Assembly: GCF_000204645.1 (NCBI RefSeq)
Contig: NC_015422.1
Coordinates: 3,799,001 to 3,863,000, forward strand
Direction of reading: 5' to 3'
DNA length: 64,000 nt
From: Alicycliphilus denitrificans K601
GTDB lineage: Bacteria > Pseudomonadota > Gammaproteobacteria > Burkholderiales > Burkholderiaceae_C
Part shown: piece after piece, positions 35,931 to 45,031 of the stretch
Layout of the letters: each line of letters starts with the position of its first letter
Position numbering within the stretch: position 1 is the stretch's first letter
Translations under genes and position numbers: made by a program
Notes under the pieces: model-generated
Told to the model about the DNA's origin: nothing
Databases searched by the model: none
Seen by the model: only the letters and a program-made list of their open reading frames with translations

Positions 35931-36578
35931 TCAGGAGTTCTCGAGGATCACGCCCTCGATCAGGTTGGCCACGTCCTCGCACTTGTCGGTGATGGTCTCC
36001 AGCAGTTCGTAGATGGCCTTGAGCTTGATCAATTCACGCACGTCGGTTTCCTCGCGGAACAGCTTGCTCATGGCGCTGCGCAGCACGCGGTCGGCGTCGC
36101 CCTCCAGGCGGTCGATCTCCTCGCAGGTCTTGAGCGCGGCCTCGGCCACGGCCGGGTCGGCGATGCGCGCGAGCAGCTTCACCGCGTCGCGCACGCGCTC
36201 GCAGCACTTGACGCTCAGGTCCGTCAGGCGCGTGATCTCGTCCGTCATGTGGCGGACGTCGTACAGGGCCATGGTCTCGGCCGAGTCCTGGATCAGGTCG
36301 GCCACGTCGTCCATGGTGTTGATCAGCGAGTGGATCTGCTCGCGGTCGATGGGCGTGATGAAGGTCTTGTGCAGCGCACGGTTGACCTCGTGCGTCACGC
36401 GGTCCGCGGCACGCTCGGCGTTGTCCACGTCCTGGTTGTACTGGTCGCGCAGGTGGGTGTCGCCGTAGTTGGCCACCAGCTGCGAAAAAGCCCGCGCAGC
36501 CTCGACGATACGGTCTGCATGCTGGTTGAACATCTCGAAAAAATTGCCCTCGCGGGGCAACAGCTTTCCAAACAACAT
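35931..36578 (-). CDS. DUF47 family PhoU-like protein, Pit accessory factor
   Basis: The 215-aa all-helical protein starts MLFGKLLPREGNFFEMFNQH and contains DNAERAADRVTHEVNRAL and ITPIDREQIHSLINTMDDV, typical DUF47/PhoU-like blocks. It is thought to control the adjacent PiT transporter. CAGGAGT lies 5 bases before the ATG, giving a firm start. Confidence 0.93.
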   Translation of the reverse strand: MLFGKLLPREGNFFEMFNQHADRIVEAARAFSQLVANYGDTHLRDQYNQDVDNAERAADRVTHEVNRALHKTFITPIDREQIHSLINTMDDVADLIQDSAETMALYDVRHMTDEITRLTDLSVKCCERVRDAVKLLARIADPAVAEAALKTCEEIDRLEGDADRVLRSAMSKLFREETDVRELIKLKAIYELLETITDKCEDVANLIEGVILENS

Positions 36579-36817
36579 GCCGACTCCTGATCGAACCTTC
36601 GCGCGCAATACGATGCAGAGTTGACCATCGTGTGACAAATCTGCGAAAGCCGGGAGTTTAACCGCCGTCCAGGGCACTCCCGAAATCCCGGTGCAAACCC
36701 TGATTGCTGTCAGACTTCTCCTACATTCCGCCATCGCCTGAACCCACACGATGCCCGGAACGGCCGCCGTAGATTGAAGCGTGGCCTCCGTCATACAGGC
36801 CACAGGAGGAGGGCAGC

Positions 36818-37414
36818 ATGCAATCCACACTCCGCTTTTTGCTGTGCGCGTTGGTGCTCGGCGGCGGCGCCACCGCCGGCCTGGCGCAGATGCGCGCGGC
36901 CCAGAGCGACCCTTCCCTGCTGCCGGGCGTGTCCCGCGGCTACGTGGGCCTGAGCGGCGGCATCTCGAAGTACGACCTGCGCAGCGGCACCGGCGGCTTC
37001 ATTTTCGACGACAGCGACACGGCCATCAAGCTGTACACGGGCGCCTACTTCCACCCCAACCTGGGGCTGGAGCTGGGCTACCTGGACCTGGGCAAGGCGC
37101 GCCGCATCGGCGGCACCACCACCGCCCGCGGCCTGAACCTGAGCCTGGTGGGGCGCCTGCCCGTGAGCACGCAGCTCGACCTGCTGGGCAAGGTGGGCAC
37201 GATCTACGGGCGCACGAACACGCACGGCTTTGGCGGCTTCGGCGTGCAGCCGGGCAAGGGCGATGGCTTCGGCCTGTCCTACGGCGCGGGGCTGCGCTGG
37301 GCGTTCACGCCCCAGTGGTCCGCCGTGTTGGAGTGGGAGCGCTACCGCCTGCACTTCGCCGACAGCAAGTCCGACGTGGACATGACCACGCTGGGCATGC
37401 AGTTCAGCTATTGA
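36818..37414 (+). CDS. Outer-membrane beta-barrel protein, OmpA-N/OmpW-like
   Basis: The 198-aa protein has a signal peptide ending near residue 23 (GLA-Q). Alternating strands with GYVGLSGGISKYDL, GAYFHPNLGLELGYLDLG and a C-terminal LGMQFSY follow. The terminal aromatic and about eight amphipathic strands indicate a small outer-membrane barrel. A strong AGGAGGAGGG-type site precedes the ATG. The function is unknown. Confidence 0.82.
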   Translation: MQSTLRFLLCALVLGGGATAGLAQMRAAQSDPSLLPGVSRGYVGLSGGISKYDLRSGTGGFIFDDSDTAIKLYTGAYFHPNLGLELGYLDLGKARRIGGTTTARGLNLSLVGRLPVSTQLDLLGKVGTIYGRTNTHGFGGFGVQPGKGDGFGLSYGAGLRWAFTPQWSAVLEWERYRLHFADSKSDVDMTTLGMQFSY

Positions 37415-37452
37415 CAACCAACCTCGCCCGCACGCCGCGCGGGAGAGGGAGC

Positions 37453-37818
37453 TCAGCCGCCGCGGAAGATGAAGTACACCGCGCCCACCAGGCACAGCCC
37501 CGCCCAGAGGTAGTCCCACTTGAGCGGCTCGTTCATGTAGAACACCGCGAACGGCACGAACACGGCCAGCGTGACCACCTCCTGCATGATCTTGAGCTGC
37601 CCCACGCTGAACTGCGCGTGGCCTATGCGGTTGGCCGGCACCTGCAGCAGGTATTCGAACAGCGCGATGCCCCAGCTCGCCAGCGCCGCCATGTACCACG
37701 GCGCCGTGGCCAGGTTGCGCAGGTGGCCGTACCAGGCGAAGGTCATGAAGACGTTGCTGGCCGCCAGCAGCAGGACGGTCTGCAGCGGGACGGGCAGGGA
37801 TTGCAGGGTGTGCAGCAT
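37453..37818 (-). CDS. DMT family protein (DUF486)
   Basis: The 121-aa protein has four hydrophobic segments and the family blocks SNVFMTFAWYGHL, FEYLLQVPANRIG and SVGQLKIMQEVVTLAVFVPF. DUF486 proteins belong to the small drug/metabolite transporter superfamily, substrate unknown. The ATG at 37818 fits the family; the frame upstream shows no homology. Confidence 0.88.
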   Translation of the reverse strand: MLHTLQSLPVPLQTVLLLAASNVFMTFAWYGHLRNLATAPWYMAALASWGIALFEYLLQVPANRIGHAQFSVGQLKIMQEVVTLAVFVPFAVFYMNEPLKWDYLWAGLCLVGAVYFIFRGG

Positions 37819-37910
37819 GGCCGGGATTATGAGCCAGATCGGGCGCAAACGCCCGCCAGGCAAGCGCCACCCGCTACACTAAAGGAAGCACCGCACCAAG
37901 CGGCGGCGCC

Positions 37911-38639
37911 TCATTCGCCCAGATAGGCGGCGCGCACGCGCGGGTCGGACAGCAGCTCCTGCCCCGCGCCCGTCATGGTGATCATGCCGGACTCCATGAC
38001 GTAGCCGCGGTCGGCGATCGCCAGCGCGCGGCTGGCGTTCTGCTCCACGAGCACGATGGTCACGCCGAGGGCGTAAACGTCGCGCACCACCTCGAAGATC
38101 TTGTCCACCATGATGGGCGACAGGCCCATGGAGGGCTCGTCGAGCAGCAGCACCTTGGGCTGGCTCATGAGCGCGCGGCCCATGGCCAACATCTGCTGCT
38201 CGCCGCCGGACATGGTGCCAGCGAGCTGGTCGCGGCGCTCGCGCAGGCGCGGGAAGATGGTGAACATCTTCTCGACGTCGGCCGCGATGCCAGCCTTGTC
38301 GTTGCGCGTGTAGGCGCCCATGAGCAGGTTCTCGGTGATGGACATGCGCGCGAACACGCCGCGGCCTTCCGGCACCATCACCAGCCCTTCCTTGACCAGG
38401 TCCCAGGCGCCCCGGCCCCTGATGCTCTTGCCCAGGTATTCGATGTCCCCGTCGACGAAGCTCAGCGTGCCGGTGATGGCCTTCATGGTGGTGGTCTTGC
38501 CCGCGCCGTTGGAGCCGATGAGCGAGACCAGCTCGCCCTCGCGCACCTCGAAGTCGATGCCCTTGACGGCCTGGATGCCGCCGTAGGCCACCTTCAGGCC
38601 CTTGACCTGCAGCAGCACTTTGTTGGATTTCTCGGCCAT
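37911..38639 (-). CDS. livF: Branched-chain amino acid ABC transporter ATPase LivF
   Basis: The 242-aa ATPase has GSNGAGKTTT (Walker A), SGGEQQMLAMGRALM (signature) and LLLDEPSMGLSP (Walker B), and the LivF-type VPEGRGVFARMSITENLLMG. Last gene of the livHMGF operon, 3 bases after livG. Confidence 0.95.
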   Translation of the reverse strand: MAEKSNKVLLQVKGLKVAYGGIQAVKGIDFEVREGELVSLIGSNGAGKTTTMKAITGTLSFVDGDIEYLGKSIRGRGAWDLVKEGLVMVPEGRGVFARMSITENLLMGAYTRNDKAGIAADVEKMFTIFPRLRERRDQLAGTMSGGEQQMLAMGRALMSQPKVLLLDEPSMGLSPIMVDKIFEVVRDVYALGVTIVLVEQNASRALAIADRGYVMESGMITMTGAGQELLSDPRVRAAYLGE

Positions 38640-38642
38640 GGT

Positions 38643-39425
38643 TCAGTGTCCTCCGGCGCCCAGGTAGGCCTCGATCACTTTTTCGTTCTTCTGTACCTCG
38701 GCGGGCGTGCCTTCGGCGATCTGCTTGCCGTAGTCGAGCACCGTCACGCGGTCGCACAGGCCCATCACCAGCTTCACGTCGTGCTCGATGAGCAGGATGG
38801 TGCGGTCGTCGTTGCGTATGCGGTCGATGAGCTCGCGCAGCTGCACCTTCTCGGTGGCGTTCATGCCGGCCGCGGGCTCGTCGAGCGCGATGAGCTGCGG
38901 GTCGGTGGCCAGGGCCCGCGCGATCTCCAGGCGGCGCTGGTCGCCGTAGGACAGGGTGCGCGCCTTGTAGTCGGCGAACCTCCCTATGCCCACGTAGTCG
39001 AGCAGTTCCTGCGCGCGGCGGCGGATGGCCGCCTCCTCGTCCCTGAAGCCCTTGGTGCGGAACACCGCGCCGAACAGCCCCGAATGGGTGCGGATGTGGC
39101 GGCCCACCATCACGTTCTCCAGGGCCGTCATGTCGGCGAAGAGCCGGATGTTCTGGAACGTGCGCGCGATGCCCGCCTTGGCCACCTTGTGCACCGCCGT
39201 GGGCTCGTAGGGCCGGCCCGCGAGCTCGAACGTGCCCGAGTCGGGCGTGTACAGGCCCGTGATGACGTTGAAGAACGTCGTCTTGCCCGCGCCGTTGGGC
39301 CCGATCAGGCCGTAGACCTGGCCGCGCCCTATGGTGATGCCCACGTCCGACAGGGCCTGCAGGCCGCCGAAGCGCTTGGAGATGCCCGCGACCTTCAGCA
39401 CCGCTTCTTTCGATGTATCTGCCAT
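38643..39425 (-). CDS. livG: Branched-chain amino acid ABC transporter ATPase LivG
   Basis: The 260-aa ATPase has GPNGAGKTTFFNVITG (Walker A), LSYGDQRRLEIARAL (signature) and LIALDEPAAGMN (Walker B), plus the LivG-type ARTFQNIRLFADMTALENVM. It lies between livM and livF on one transcript. Confidence 0.95.
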   Translation of the reverse strand: MADTSKEAVLKVAGISKRFGGLQALSDVGITIGRGQVYGLIGPNGAGKTTFFNVITGLYTPDSGTFELAGRPYEPTAVHKVAKAGIARTFQNIRLFADMTALENVMVGRHIRTHSGLFGAVFRTKGFRDEEAAIRRRAQELLDYVGIGRFADYKARTLSYGDQRRLEIARALATDPQLIALDEPAAGMNATEKVQLRELIDRIRNDDRTILLIEHDVKLVMGLCDRVTVLDYGKQIAEGTPAEVQKNEKVIEAYLGAGGH

Positions 39426-39446
39426 GTTGTTGCTCTGCCGGTGGTG

Positions 39447-40523
39447 TCAGGACTTCCGGGCCAGGCTCTTGCCATGCTCGGGCGAAGGCCACAGGCCGCG
39501 CGGGCGCAGCAGCATCACGATGATCATGGCCAGCGCGATCAGCAGCTGGCGCAGGATGGACGCGTCCAGGCGGCCGTCCGTCATGGCCTGCAGCGGCCCC
39601 GCCACGTAGCGCAGCACCTCGGGCAGCGCCGACAGCAGCACGGCGCCCAGGATCACGCCGGGAATGTGACCCAGGCCGCCCAGCACCACCATGGCCACGA
39701 TCATCACGGACTCCATGAGGCTGAACGACTCGGGCGAAACGAAGCCCTGGAACGCACCGAACATGGCCCCCGCCACGCCGCCGAACGAGGCGCCCATGCC
39801 GAAGGCCAGCAGCTTCATGTTGCGCGTGTTGATGCCCATGGCCTTGGCGGCGATCTCGTCCTCGCGGATGGCCATCCAGGCGCGGCCTATGCGCGAGTCC
39901 TGCAGGCGGTAGCAGATGACGATGGTGACCAGCACCAGCGCCAGGAACAGGTAGTAGTAGAGCGTGACGGAGTTGATGTCGTAGCCGAACAGCTCCAGGC
40001 GCCGCCCCAAGTCCAGCCCGAAGACCTTGACCGAGTCGATCTGCCCCAGGCCCTTGGGGCCGTTGGTGAGGTTGACCGGGTGGTCCAGGTTGTTCATGAA
40101 GATGCGGATGATCTCCCCGAAGCCCAGCGTCACGATGGCCAGGTAGTCGCCGCGCAGCTTGAGCACCGGAATGCCCAGCAGCACACCGGTCGTGGCCGCC
40201 AGCACCAGGGCCAGCGGAATCACCGCCCACAGCGACAGGTGCATGCCGTCGGGGAAATGCTGCGCGAACCAGGCGAAGTTCTCCGTGAGGTGGGGCGAGG
40301 CCAGCAGGCCGAACATGTAGGCGCCCACGGCGTAGAAGGCCACGTAGCCCAGGTCCAGCAGGCCCGCGTAGCCCACCACGATGTTCAGGCCCAGGGCCAG
40401 CATCACGTAGAGCAGCGCCAGGTCGGCGATGCGCACCCAGGCGTTGCCGAAGTACTGCAGCACCAGGGGCAGCACGAGCAGCGCGACGGCGCCCGCGATC
40501 CATCGGATCTTGTCGTTCTTCAT
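39447..40523 (-). CDS. livM: Branched-chain amino acid ABC transporter permease LivM
   Basis: The 358-aa membrane permease shows YVMLALGLNIVVGYAGLLDL near the N-terminus and ATGVLLGIPVLKLRGDYLAI, LGFGEIIRI and GMGASFGGVAGAMFGAFQGF, all LivM features. It starts 16 bases after livH. Confidence 0.94.
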   Translation of the reverse strand: MKNDKIRWIAGAVALLVLPLVLQYFGNAWVRIADLALLYVMLALGLNIVVGYAGLLDLGYVAFYAVGAYMFGLLASPHLTENFAWFAQHFPDGMHLSLWAVIPLALVLAATTGVLLGIPVLKLRGDYLAIVTLGFGEIIRIFMNNLDHPVNLTNGPKGLGQIDSVKVFGLDLGRRLELFGYDINSVTLYYYLFLALVLVTIVICYRLQDSRIGRAWMAIREDEIAAKAMGINTRNMKLLAFGMGASFGGVAGAMFGAFQGFVSPESFSLMESVMIVAMVVLGGLGHIPGVILGAVLLSALPEVLRYVAGPLQAMTDGRLDASILRQLLIALAMIIVMLLRPRGLWPSPEHGKSLARKS

Positions 40524-40539
40524 GGCGGTGTCTCCCCTG

Positions 40540-41469
40540 TCAGGCGCGGTCGGCCACGCGCTCGCCGAGCAGGCCCGAGGGGCGCAGCGTGAGCACGATG
40601 ATGAGCACGATGAACGCGAAGATGTCGGTGTAGTGGCTGCCCAGCACGCCGCCCGTGAGCACGCCGATGTAGCCCGAGCCTATGGCCTCGATGAGCCCCA
40701 GCAGGAGCCCCCCCACCACGGCGCCCGCCAGGTTGCCGATGCCGCCGAACACCGCCGCCGTGAAGGCCTTGAGGCCCGGCAGGAAGCCCATGGTGTGCTG
40801 CGCCGTGCCGTAGTTGGATGCGTACATGATGCCGGCAATGGCCGCCAGCACCGCGCCGATGATGAAGGTGGCGGAGATCACCATGTCGGGCTTGACGCCC
40901 ATGAGCGCCGCCACGCGCGGGTTCTCGGCCGTGGCGCGCATGGCGCGGCCCAGGCGCGTGTAGCTCACCAGGTAGACCATGGAGGCCAGCGCCACCACCG
41001 TCACGCCCAGGATCAGGATCTGCGTGGTGGTGATGACCGCGCCGCCGACCTGGAAGGGCGCGGCCGGCAGCAGCGTGGGATAGGGCTTGTAGTTGGGCTT
41101 CCAGACGATCATCGCCAGCGTCTGCAGCAGGATGGACATGCCGATGGCGGTGATCAGCGGCGCCAGCCGCGGGCTGTTGCGCAGCGGCTTGTAGGCGACC
41201 TTCTCGATGGCGAAGTTGAGGGTGGCGGCCACCACGCAGGCGACCAGCGTGGCCAGCAGCAGCATGAGCCAGCCGGGGGCGCCGGGCATCGCGTCCTGCA
41301 TCAGGCCGATGCAGCTCCAGCTGGTCAGCGCCCCGATCATGAGCACCTCCCCGTGGGCGAAGTTGATGAGCTGGATGATGCCGTACACCATGGTGTAGCC
41401 CAGGGCTATCAAGGCGTACATGCTGCCCAGGACCAGACCGTTGATGATCTGCTGCAGCAAGATGTCCAT
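40540..41469 (-). CDS. livH: Branched-chain amino acid ABC transporter permease LivH
   Basis: The 309-aa permease has ALIALGYTMVYGIIQLINFA, HGEVLMIGAL, RAMRATAENPRVAALMGV and FIIGAVLAAIAGIMYA, typical of LivH. It is the first gene of the livHMGF operon. The cognate binding protein may be the one at 22.4-23.5 kb. Confidence 0.95.
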   Translation of the reverse strand: MDILLQQIINGLVLGSMYALIALGYTMVYGIIQLINFAHGEVLMIGALTSWSCIGLMQDAMPGAPGWLMLLLATLVACVVAATLNFAIEKVAYKPLRNSPRLAPLITAIGMSILLQTLAMIVWKPNYKPYPTLLPAAPFQVGGAVITTTQILILGVTVVALASMVYLVSYTRLGRAMRATAENPRVAALMGVKPDMVISATFIIGAVLAAIAGIMYASNYGTAQHTMGFLPGLKAFTAAVFGGIGNLAGAVVGGLLLGLIEAIGSGYIGVLTGGVLGSHYTDIFAFIVLIIVLTLRPSGLLGERVADRA

Positions 41470-41551
41470 AAGAAAAGTCCTTTGTATCGACGTGCTCGGT
41501 CAGCAGGCACCGCCAATCGGTGCAGCCTTGTGGGCCCGTCTGCCATTTAGC

Positions 41552-41585
41552 AAAAAACCCGCCAGGCAAGGGTTTGGGCGGGTTT
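41552..41585 (-). terminator. Rho-independent terminator of rarA
   Basis: Stem AAACCCGCC/GGCGGGTTT is followed by T residues on the minus strand, about 80 bases after the rarA stop. Confidence 0.75.
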
Positions 41586-41667
41586 GGTAGGGAAATTCTG
41601 TCACGGGAAAAGCCCGGCCCATGGGGCGCCGGGGCGGGGTTTTCCCTTGCATTGCGGCAGGCCTGGG

Positions 41668-42987
41668 TCAATCCCTCTCAGGCGGGGCATCCGCCGCAGC
41701 AGCATTGCGCGCGCGCAGCTCTTCGAGCTTCTGGCCGATCTTGATTTCGAGCCCGCGCGGCACGGGCGCGTAGAAGCCCGGCGGCTCCATGCCCTCGGGC
41801 AGGTAGCTCTCGCCGGCGGCGAAGCCCCCCTCCTCGTCGTGCGCGTAGCGGTAGCCCTTGCCGTAGTCCAGCTCCTTCATGAGCCTGGTCGGCGCGTTGC
41901 GCAGGTGCATGGGCACGGGGCGGGTGCCGTCCTGCTTCACGAAGGCGCGCGCCTTGTTGTAGGCCATGTAGCCCGCGTTGCTCTTGGGCGCCACGGCCAG
42001 GTACAGCACGGCCTGGGCCAGGGCCAGTTCGCCCTCGGGGCTGCCCAGGCGCTCGTAGGTCTGCGCGGCCTCATTGCAGATCTGCATGGCGCGCGGGTCG
42101 GCCAGGCCGATGTCCTCCCACGCCATGCGCACGATGCGCCGCGCCATGTAGCGCGGGTCGGCCCCGCCGTCGAGCATGCGCACCAGCCAGTACAGCGCCG
42201 CGTCGGGATCGCTGCCGCGCACCGACTTGTGCAGCGCGCTGATGGTGTCGTAGAACTGCTCGCCGCCCTTGTCGTAGCGGCGCATGCGCTCGCCCAGCAC
42301 CTGCAGCAGCCAGGCGTCGGTGATCGTCTCCACCTTGGCCTGCCCGGCGGTGACGGAGAGCGTCTCCAGCGTGTTGAGCAGGCGCCGCGCGTCGCCGTCG
42401 GCGTAGGCGATGAGGCGCTCCAGCGCTTCGTTTTCGATAGCTGGAAGCGCTTGTATATCCTGGGCCCGAACCACGATCTGCTTCAAATCGTCGGAGGTGA
42501 GCGGCTGCAGCACGTAGACGGCCGCGCGCGAGAGCAGCGCGGAGTTCACCTCGAACGAAGGGTTCTCGGTGGTGGCGCCCACGAAGGTGAACAAGCCACT
42601 CTCCACGTGCGGCAGGAAGGCGTCCTGCTGGCTCTTGTTGAAGCGGTGCACCTCGTCCACGAAGACGATGGTGCGCTGCGGCATCAAGCCGCCCGCCGCA
42701 CTCTCGGCCAGCTGCACCGCGTCGCGGATATCCTTCACGCCGCCCAGCACCGCGCTGATGCTGATGAACTGCGCGTCGAACGCCTCGGCCATCAGCCGCG
42801 CGATGGTGGTCTTGCCCACGCCCGGCGGCCCCCACAGGATGCAGCTGTGCGGCCGGCCCGACTCGAACGCCAGGCGCAGCGGCATGCCGGGGCCCAGCAC
42901 ATGCTGCTGGCCGACCACCTCGCCCAGCGTGCGCGGACGCAGGCGCTCGGCCAGGGGTTGGTGCGAAAGCGAAGAAACGTGACTCAT
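41668..42987 (-). CDS. rarA: Replication-associated recombination protein A
   Basis: The 439-aa AAA+ ATPase has GPPGVGKT (53-60), the Walker [17 protein letters not shown], sensor [18 protein letters not shown] and the C-terminal MgsA_C region. It acts at stalled replication forks. The ATG overlaps the stop of the integron integrase gene (ATGA), so the two may be co-translated. Residues about 178-186 (IQALPAIEN) are encoded by a copy of the dispersed palindrome. Confidence 0.95.
   Translation of the reverse strand: MSHVSSLSHQPLAERLRPRTLGEVVGQQHVLGPGMPLRLAFESGRPHSCILWGPPGVGKTTIARLMAEAFDAQFISISAVLGGVKDIRDAVQLAESAAGGLMPQRTIVFVDEVHRFNKSQQDAFLPHVESGLFTFVGATTENPSFEVNSALLSRAAVYVLQPLTSDDLKQIVVRAQDIQALPAIENEALERLIAYADGDARRLLNTLETLSVTAGQAKVETITDAWLLQVLGERMRRYDKGGEQFYDTISALHKSVRGSDPDAALYWLVRMLDGGADPRYMARRIVRMAWEDIGLADPRAMQICNEAAQTYERLGSPEGELALAQAVLYLAVAPKSNAGYMAYNKARAFVKQDGTRPVPMHLRNAPTRLMKELDYGKGYRYAHDEEGGFAAGESYLPEGMEPPGFYAPVPRGLEIKIGQKLEELRARNAAAADAPPERD
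42431..42460. repeat. Dispersed palindromic repeat, copy 4, inside rarA
   Basis: TTTCGATAGCTGGAAGCGCTTG followed by TATATCC (read in two parts) keeps the GATAGCTGG-AAGCGCTT core of the family within the rarA reading frame. The partner stem CCAGCGCTTC lies just upstream at 42419-42428. Confidence 0.6.
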
Positions 42988-43982
42988 AGCGCATCGAGCG
43001 GGCTCAGCACGCCGCGCCCGCCCTTGTTCAGAACATGGGTGTAGATCATGGTGGTACTCACATCCTTGTGGCCCAGCAATTCCTGCACGGTGCGGATGTC
43101 GTAGCCCGCTTGCAGCAGGTGGGTGGCGAAGGAATGCCGCAGCACATGCGGAGTGCAGGGCTTATCGATGCCCGCGCGGCGCGCGGCCAGGGCCACCGCC
43201 TTCTGCACCGACTGCTCCAGCATATGGTGGCGCCGCTCCACGCCCGAGCGCGGATCCACCGAACGCACCGCGCTCGGAAACACATACTGCCAGCCCCAGG
43301 CCGTGGCGGCATTCGCATACTTGACCGCCAGCGCATCGGGCAGCCAGACGGCGCCAAGGCCCGCGTCCAGATCCTTGCGGTGCAGCATGCGGGCGCGCTC
43401 CATCTGCTCGCGCAGCGGCGCGATCAGATTCTCGGGCAGCACGGTCACCCGGTCCTTGTTGCCCTTGCCCTCGCGCACGATCAGTTCGCGCCGCTCGAAC
43501 TCCACATCCTTCACGCGCAGGCGCAGCGCTTCGAGAATGCGCATGCCCGTGCCATACAGCAGCGAGGAGACCAGCCACTGCGTGCCCTGCAAGTGCAGCA
43601 GCAACTCGCGCACCTCGCGCTGCGTCAGCACCACCGGCAGACGGCGCGGCTTCCTGGCCGAAACCACCTCGTCCAGCCAGGGCAGGTCTTGCTGCAATAC
43701 CTCCTTGTAGAGAAACAGAATGGCGGCCTTGGCCTGGTTCTGCGTGGAAGCGGACACATTGCGCTCGACAGCCAGGTGCGTCAGGAAGGCGGTGACATCC
43801 GGCGCCCCCAGTTCGCGCGGATGGCGCTTGCCGTGGAACAGAATGAAGCGGCGTGCCCAATCCACGTATGCCTGCTCGGTGCGGATGGAATAGTGCAGCA
43901 CCCGGATGCGCTGGCGCAGCGACTCCAGCAACTTAGGTGGCTGCGGCACGGCAGGAGCGGGCGGAACGGGAAACGCATCCAT
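42984..43982 (-). CDS. intI: Integron integrase (tyrosine recombinase IntI)
   Basis: The 332-aa tyrosine recombinase has Arg148 ([13 protein letters not shown]), Lys173-175 region (REGKGNKDR), His279-Arg282 ([11 protein letters not shown]), His305 (ELLGHKDV) and Tyr314 (MIYTHV). The IntI-specific insert is present around 215-252 ([19 protein letters not shown], then SVDPRSG and RRHHM), separating it from XerC/D. It should recombine attI with attC. The frame is open from start to stop, so it looks active. The stop overlaps the rarA start. No LexA-type CTGT-N8-ACAG box was found upstream. Confidence 0.95.
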   Translation of the reverse strand: MDAFPVPPAPAVPQPPKLLESLRQRIRVLHYSIRTEQAYVDWARRFILFHGKRHPRELGAPDVTAFLTHLAVERNVSASTQNQAKAAILFLYKEVLQQDLPWLDEVVSARKPRRLPVVLTQREVRELLLHLQGTQWLVSSLLYGTGMRILEALRLRVKDVEFERRELIVREGKGNKDRVTVLPENLIAPLREQMERARMLHRKDLDAGLGAVWLPDALAVKYANAATAWGWQYVFPSAVRSVDPRSGVERRHHMLEQSVQKAVALAARRAGIDKPCTPHVLRHSFATHLLQAGYDIRTVQELLGHKDVSTTMIYTHVLNKGGRGVLSPLDAL

Positions 43983-44087
43983 CCGTGGAATTTTAGGCGG
44001 TCTAAATTGCTGCTGACATAGGGTAAGCTGGGAGCAGAATGCGCCGCATTCTTGACTTAGGCCGCATCAGATCAGTAGCATGCGACG

Positions 44088-44105
44088 ATCTAATTCTAGT
44101 TAGAC
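44088..44105. other. attI recombination site core
   Basis: ATCTAAT and GTTAGAC form an inverted pair around TTCTA, as in the simple site of attI. Strand exchange is expected after G44099, so the first cassette begins at 44100. It lies 117 bases upstream of the intI start. Any cassette promoter should lie between it and intI; none was clear enough to mark. Confidence 0.6.
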
Positions 44106-44158
44106 TTTTGGGCGGCGCGAATCTTGCTGCCCAAAGGCTTGCATTTACGGAGCAAAAA

Positions 44159-44521
44159 ATGAGCACTCACCGCGTGTATAAGTCCCATGAATTCATGCAG
44201 CCAGCCGAGAAAGAACCAATACGGTCTGTTGTTGTTGAATCTTCGCATTCAGTTATCGTGGCTTGGCATGTGGAGCCCGGCCAAACTATTGCGCCACATA
44301 TTCACCCCGACGGACAAGATACATGGACCATCCTTTCAGGGGAAGGTCAATATCAAATTGACGAGCAAGGCAACACCGTTGCAATTGTTCCGGGGGATAT
44401 CGTAGTTGCAAACAAAGGGCAGGTGCACGGTGTTCTTTGCACCAGCGTTGGCCCACTTCGGTTCATTTCAGTGGTTGCGCCTTTGGATGCTGGTTATGAA
44501 CCGCTATCAGCAAAAACATAG
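44159..44521 (+). CDS. Cassette 1: small cupin-domain protein
   Basis: The 120-aa protein is a single cupin: motif 1 VEPGQTIAPHIHPDGQDTW (His residues and Glu/Gln positions for metal) and motif 2 VAIVPGDIVVANKGQVHGV. The ATG at 44159 has GGAG 7 bases upstream. It may bind a metal and small ligand; the reaction is unknown. As the first cassette after attI it is the most likely to be expressed. Confidence 0.82.
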   Translation: MSTHRVYKSHEFMQPAEKEPIRSVVVESSHSVIVAWHVEPGQTIAPHIHPDGQDTWTILSGEGQYQIDEQGNTVAIVPGDIVVANKGQVHGVLCTSVGPLRFISVVAPLDAGYEPLSAKT

Positions 44522-44557
44522 GGGATATCAAGTGCAACAAGCTGCCTCCGCTCCCCA

Positions 44558-44647
44558 GCCTAACTGTTTGGTCAAGCTGACGCCAACAGGCTCCGCCTGT
44601 TGGTACCCTCCGCTTCGCTCCGGCGCAGCTTACCGCGGGCGTTAGAG
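44558..44647 (+). other. attC site of cassette 1
   Basis: It starts with the inverse core GCCTAAC and ends with GTTAGAG. AAGCTG and CAGCTT pair near the ends, and ACAGGC/GCCTGT forms an inner hairpin. Length 90 bp. Confidence 0.75.
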
Positions 44648-44699
44648 CACATCACTCACGATGCAGGACTCAATATTATTTCATTATAGGATATTTTAA

Positions 44700-44969
44700 A
44701 TGTTTACCTCCCGCAACCCAACACGCAGCATCCTTTACACAGGGAATCCAATGACCATGAAAAATTCTGTCGTGGATGGTGACACCGTTACTCTAAAAAT
44801 AGAAAGTATTGATGTATACGTTAAAAATATCAGAAATCTGGGGAATGGAAAGTATTCCGGGGAAGTCCATGGATTCGAACCATTCAATCCAGCAGAATTT
44901 AAAAATCTAAAACTAGGAGATGTCGTTGAATTTAAAGAGTCAGAGATATTTTCATGCAGCAACCACTAA
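44700..44969 (+). CDS. Cassette 2, gene a: small protein of unknown function
   Basis: The 89-aa frame starts at 44700 with AGGA 8 bases upstream. An in-frame ATG at 44751 with AGGG 6 bases upstream would give 72 aa and may be the true start. The body (VKNIRNLGNGKYSGEVHGFE, then GDVVEFKESEIFSC) reads like a compact beta-rich domain. I do not recognise the family. Base composition is AT-rich, unlike the host. Confidence 0.55.
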   Translation: MFTSRNPTRSILYTGNPMTMKNSVVDGDTVTLKIESIDVYVKNIRNLGNGKYSGEVHGFEPFNPAEFKNLKLGDVVEFKESEIFSCSNH

Positions 44970-45031
44970 CGCACAAAACTAATTATTATAGCGATCTGTG
45001 CGCAATATCAGACTTCCAACAAAAACGGGCC

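Noticed and set aside
43983-44087. LexA-type operator for intI
   Set aside because: No CTGT-N8-ACAG or close variant was found upstream of the integrase start.
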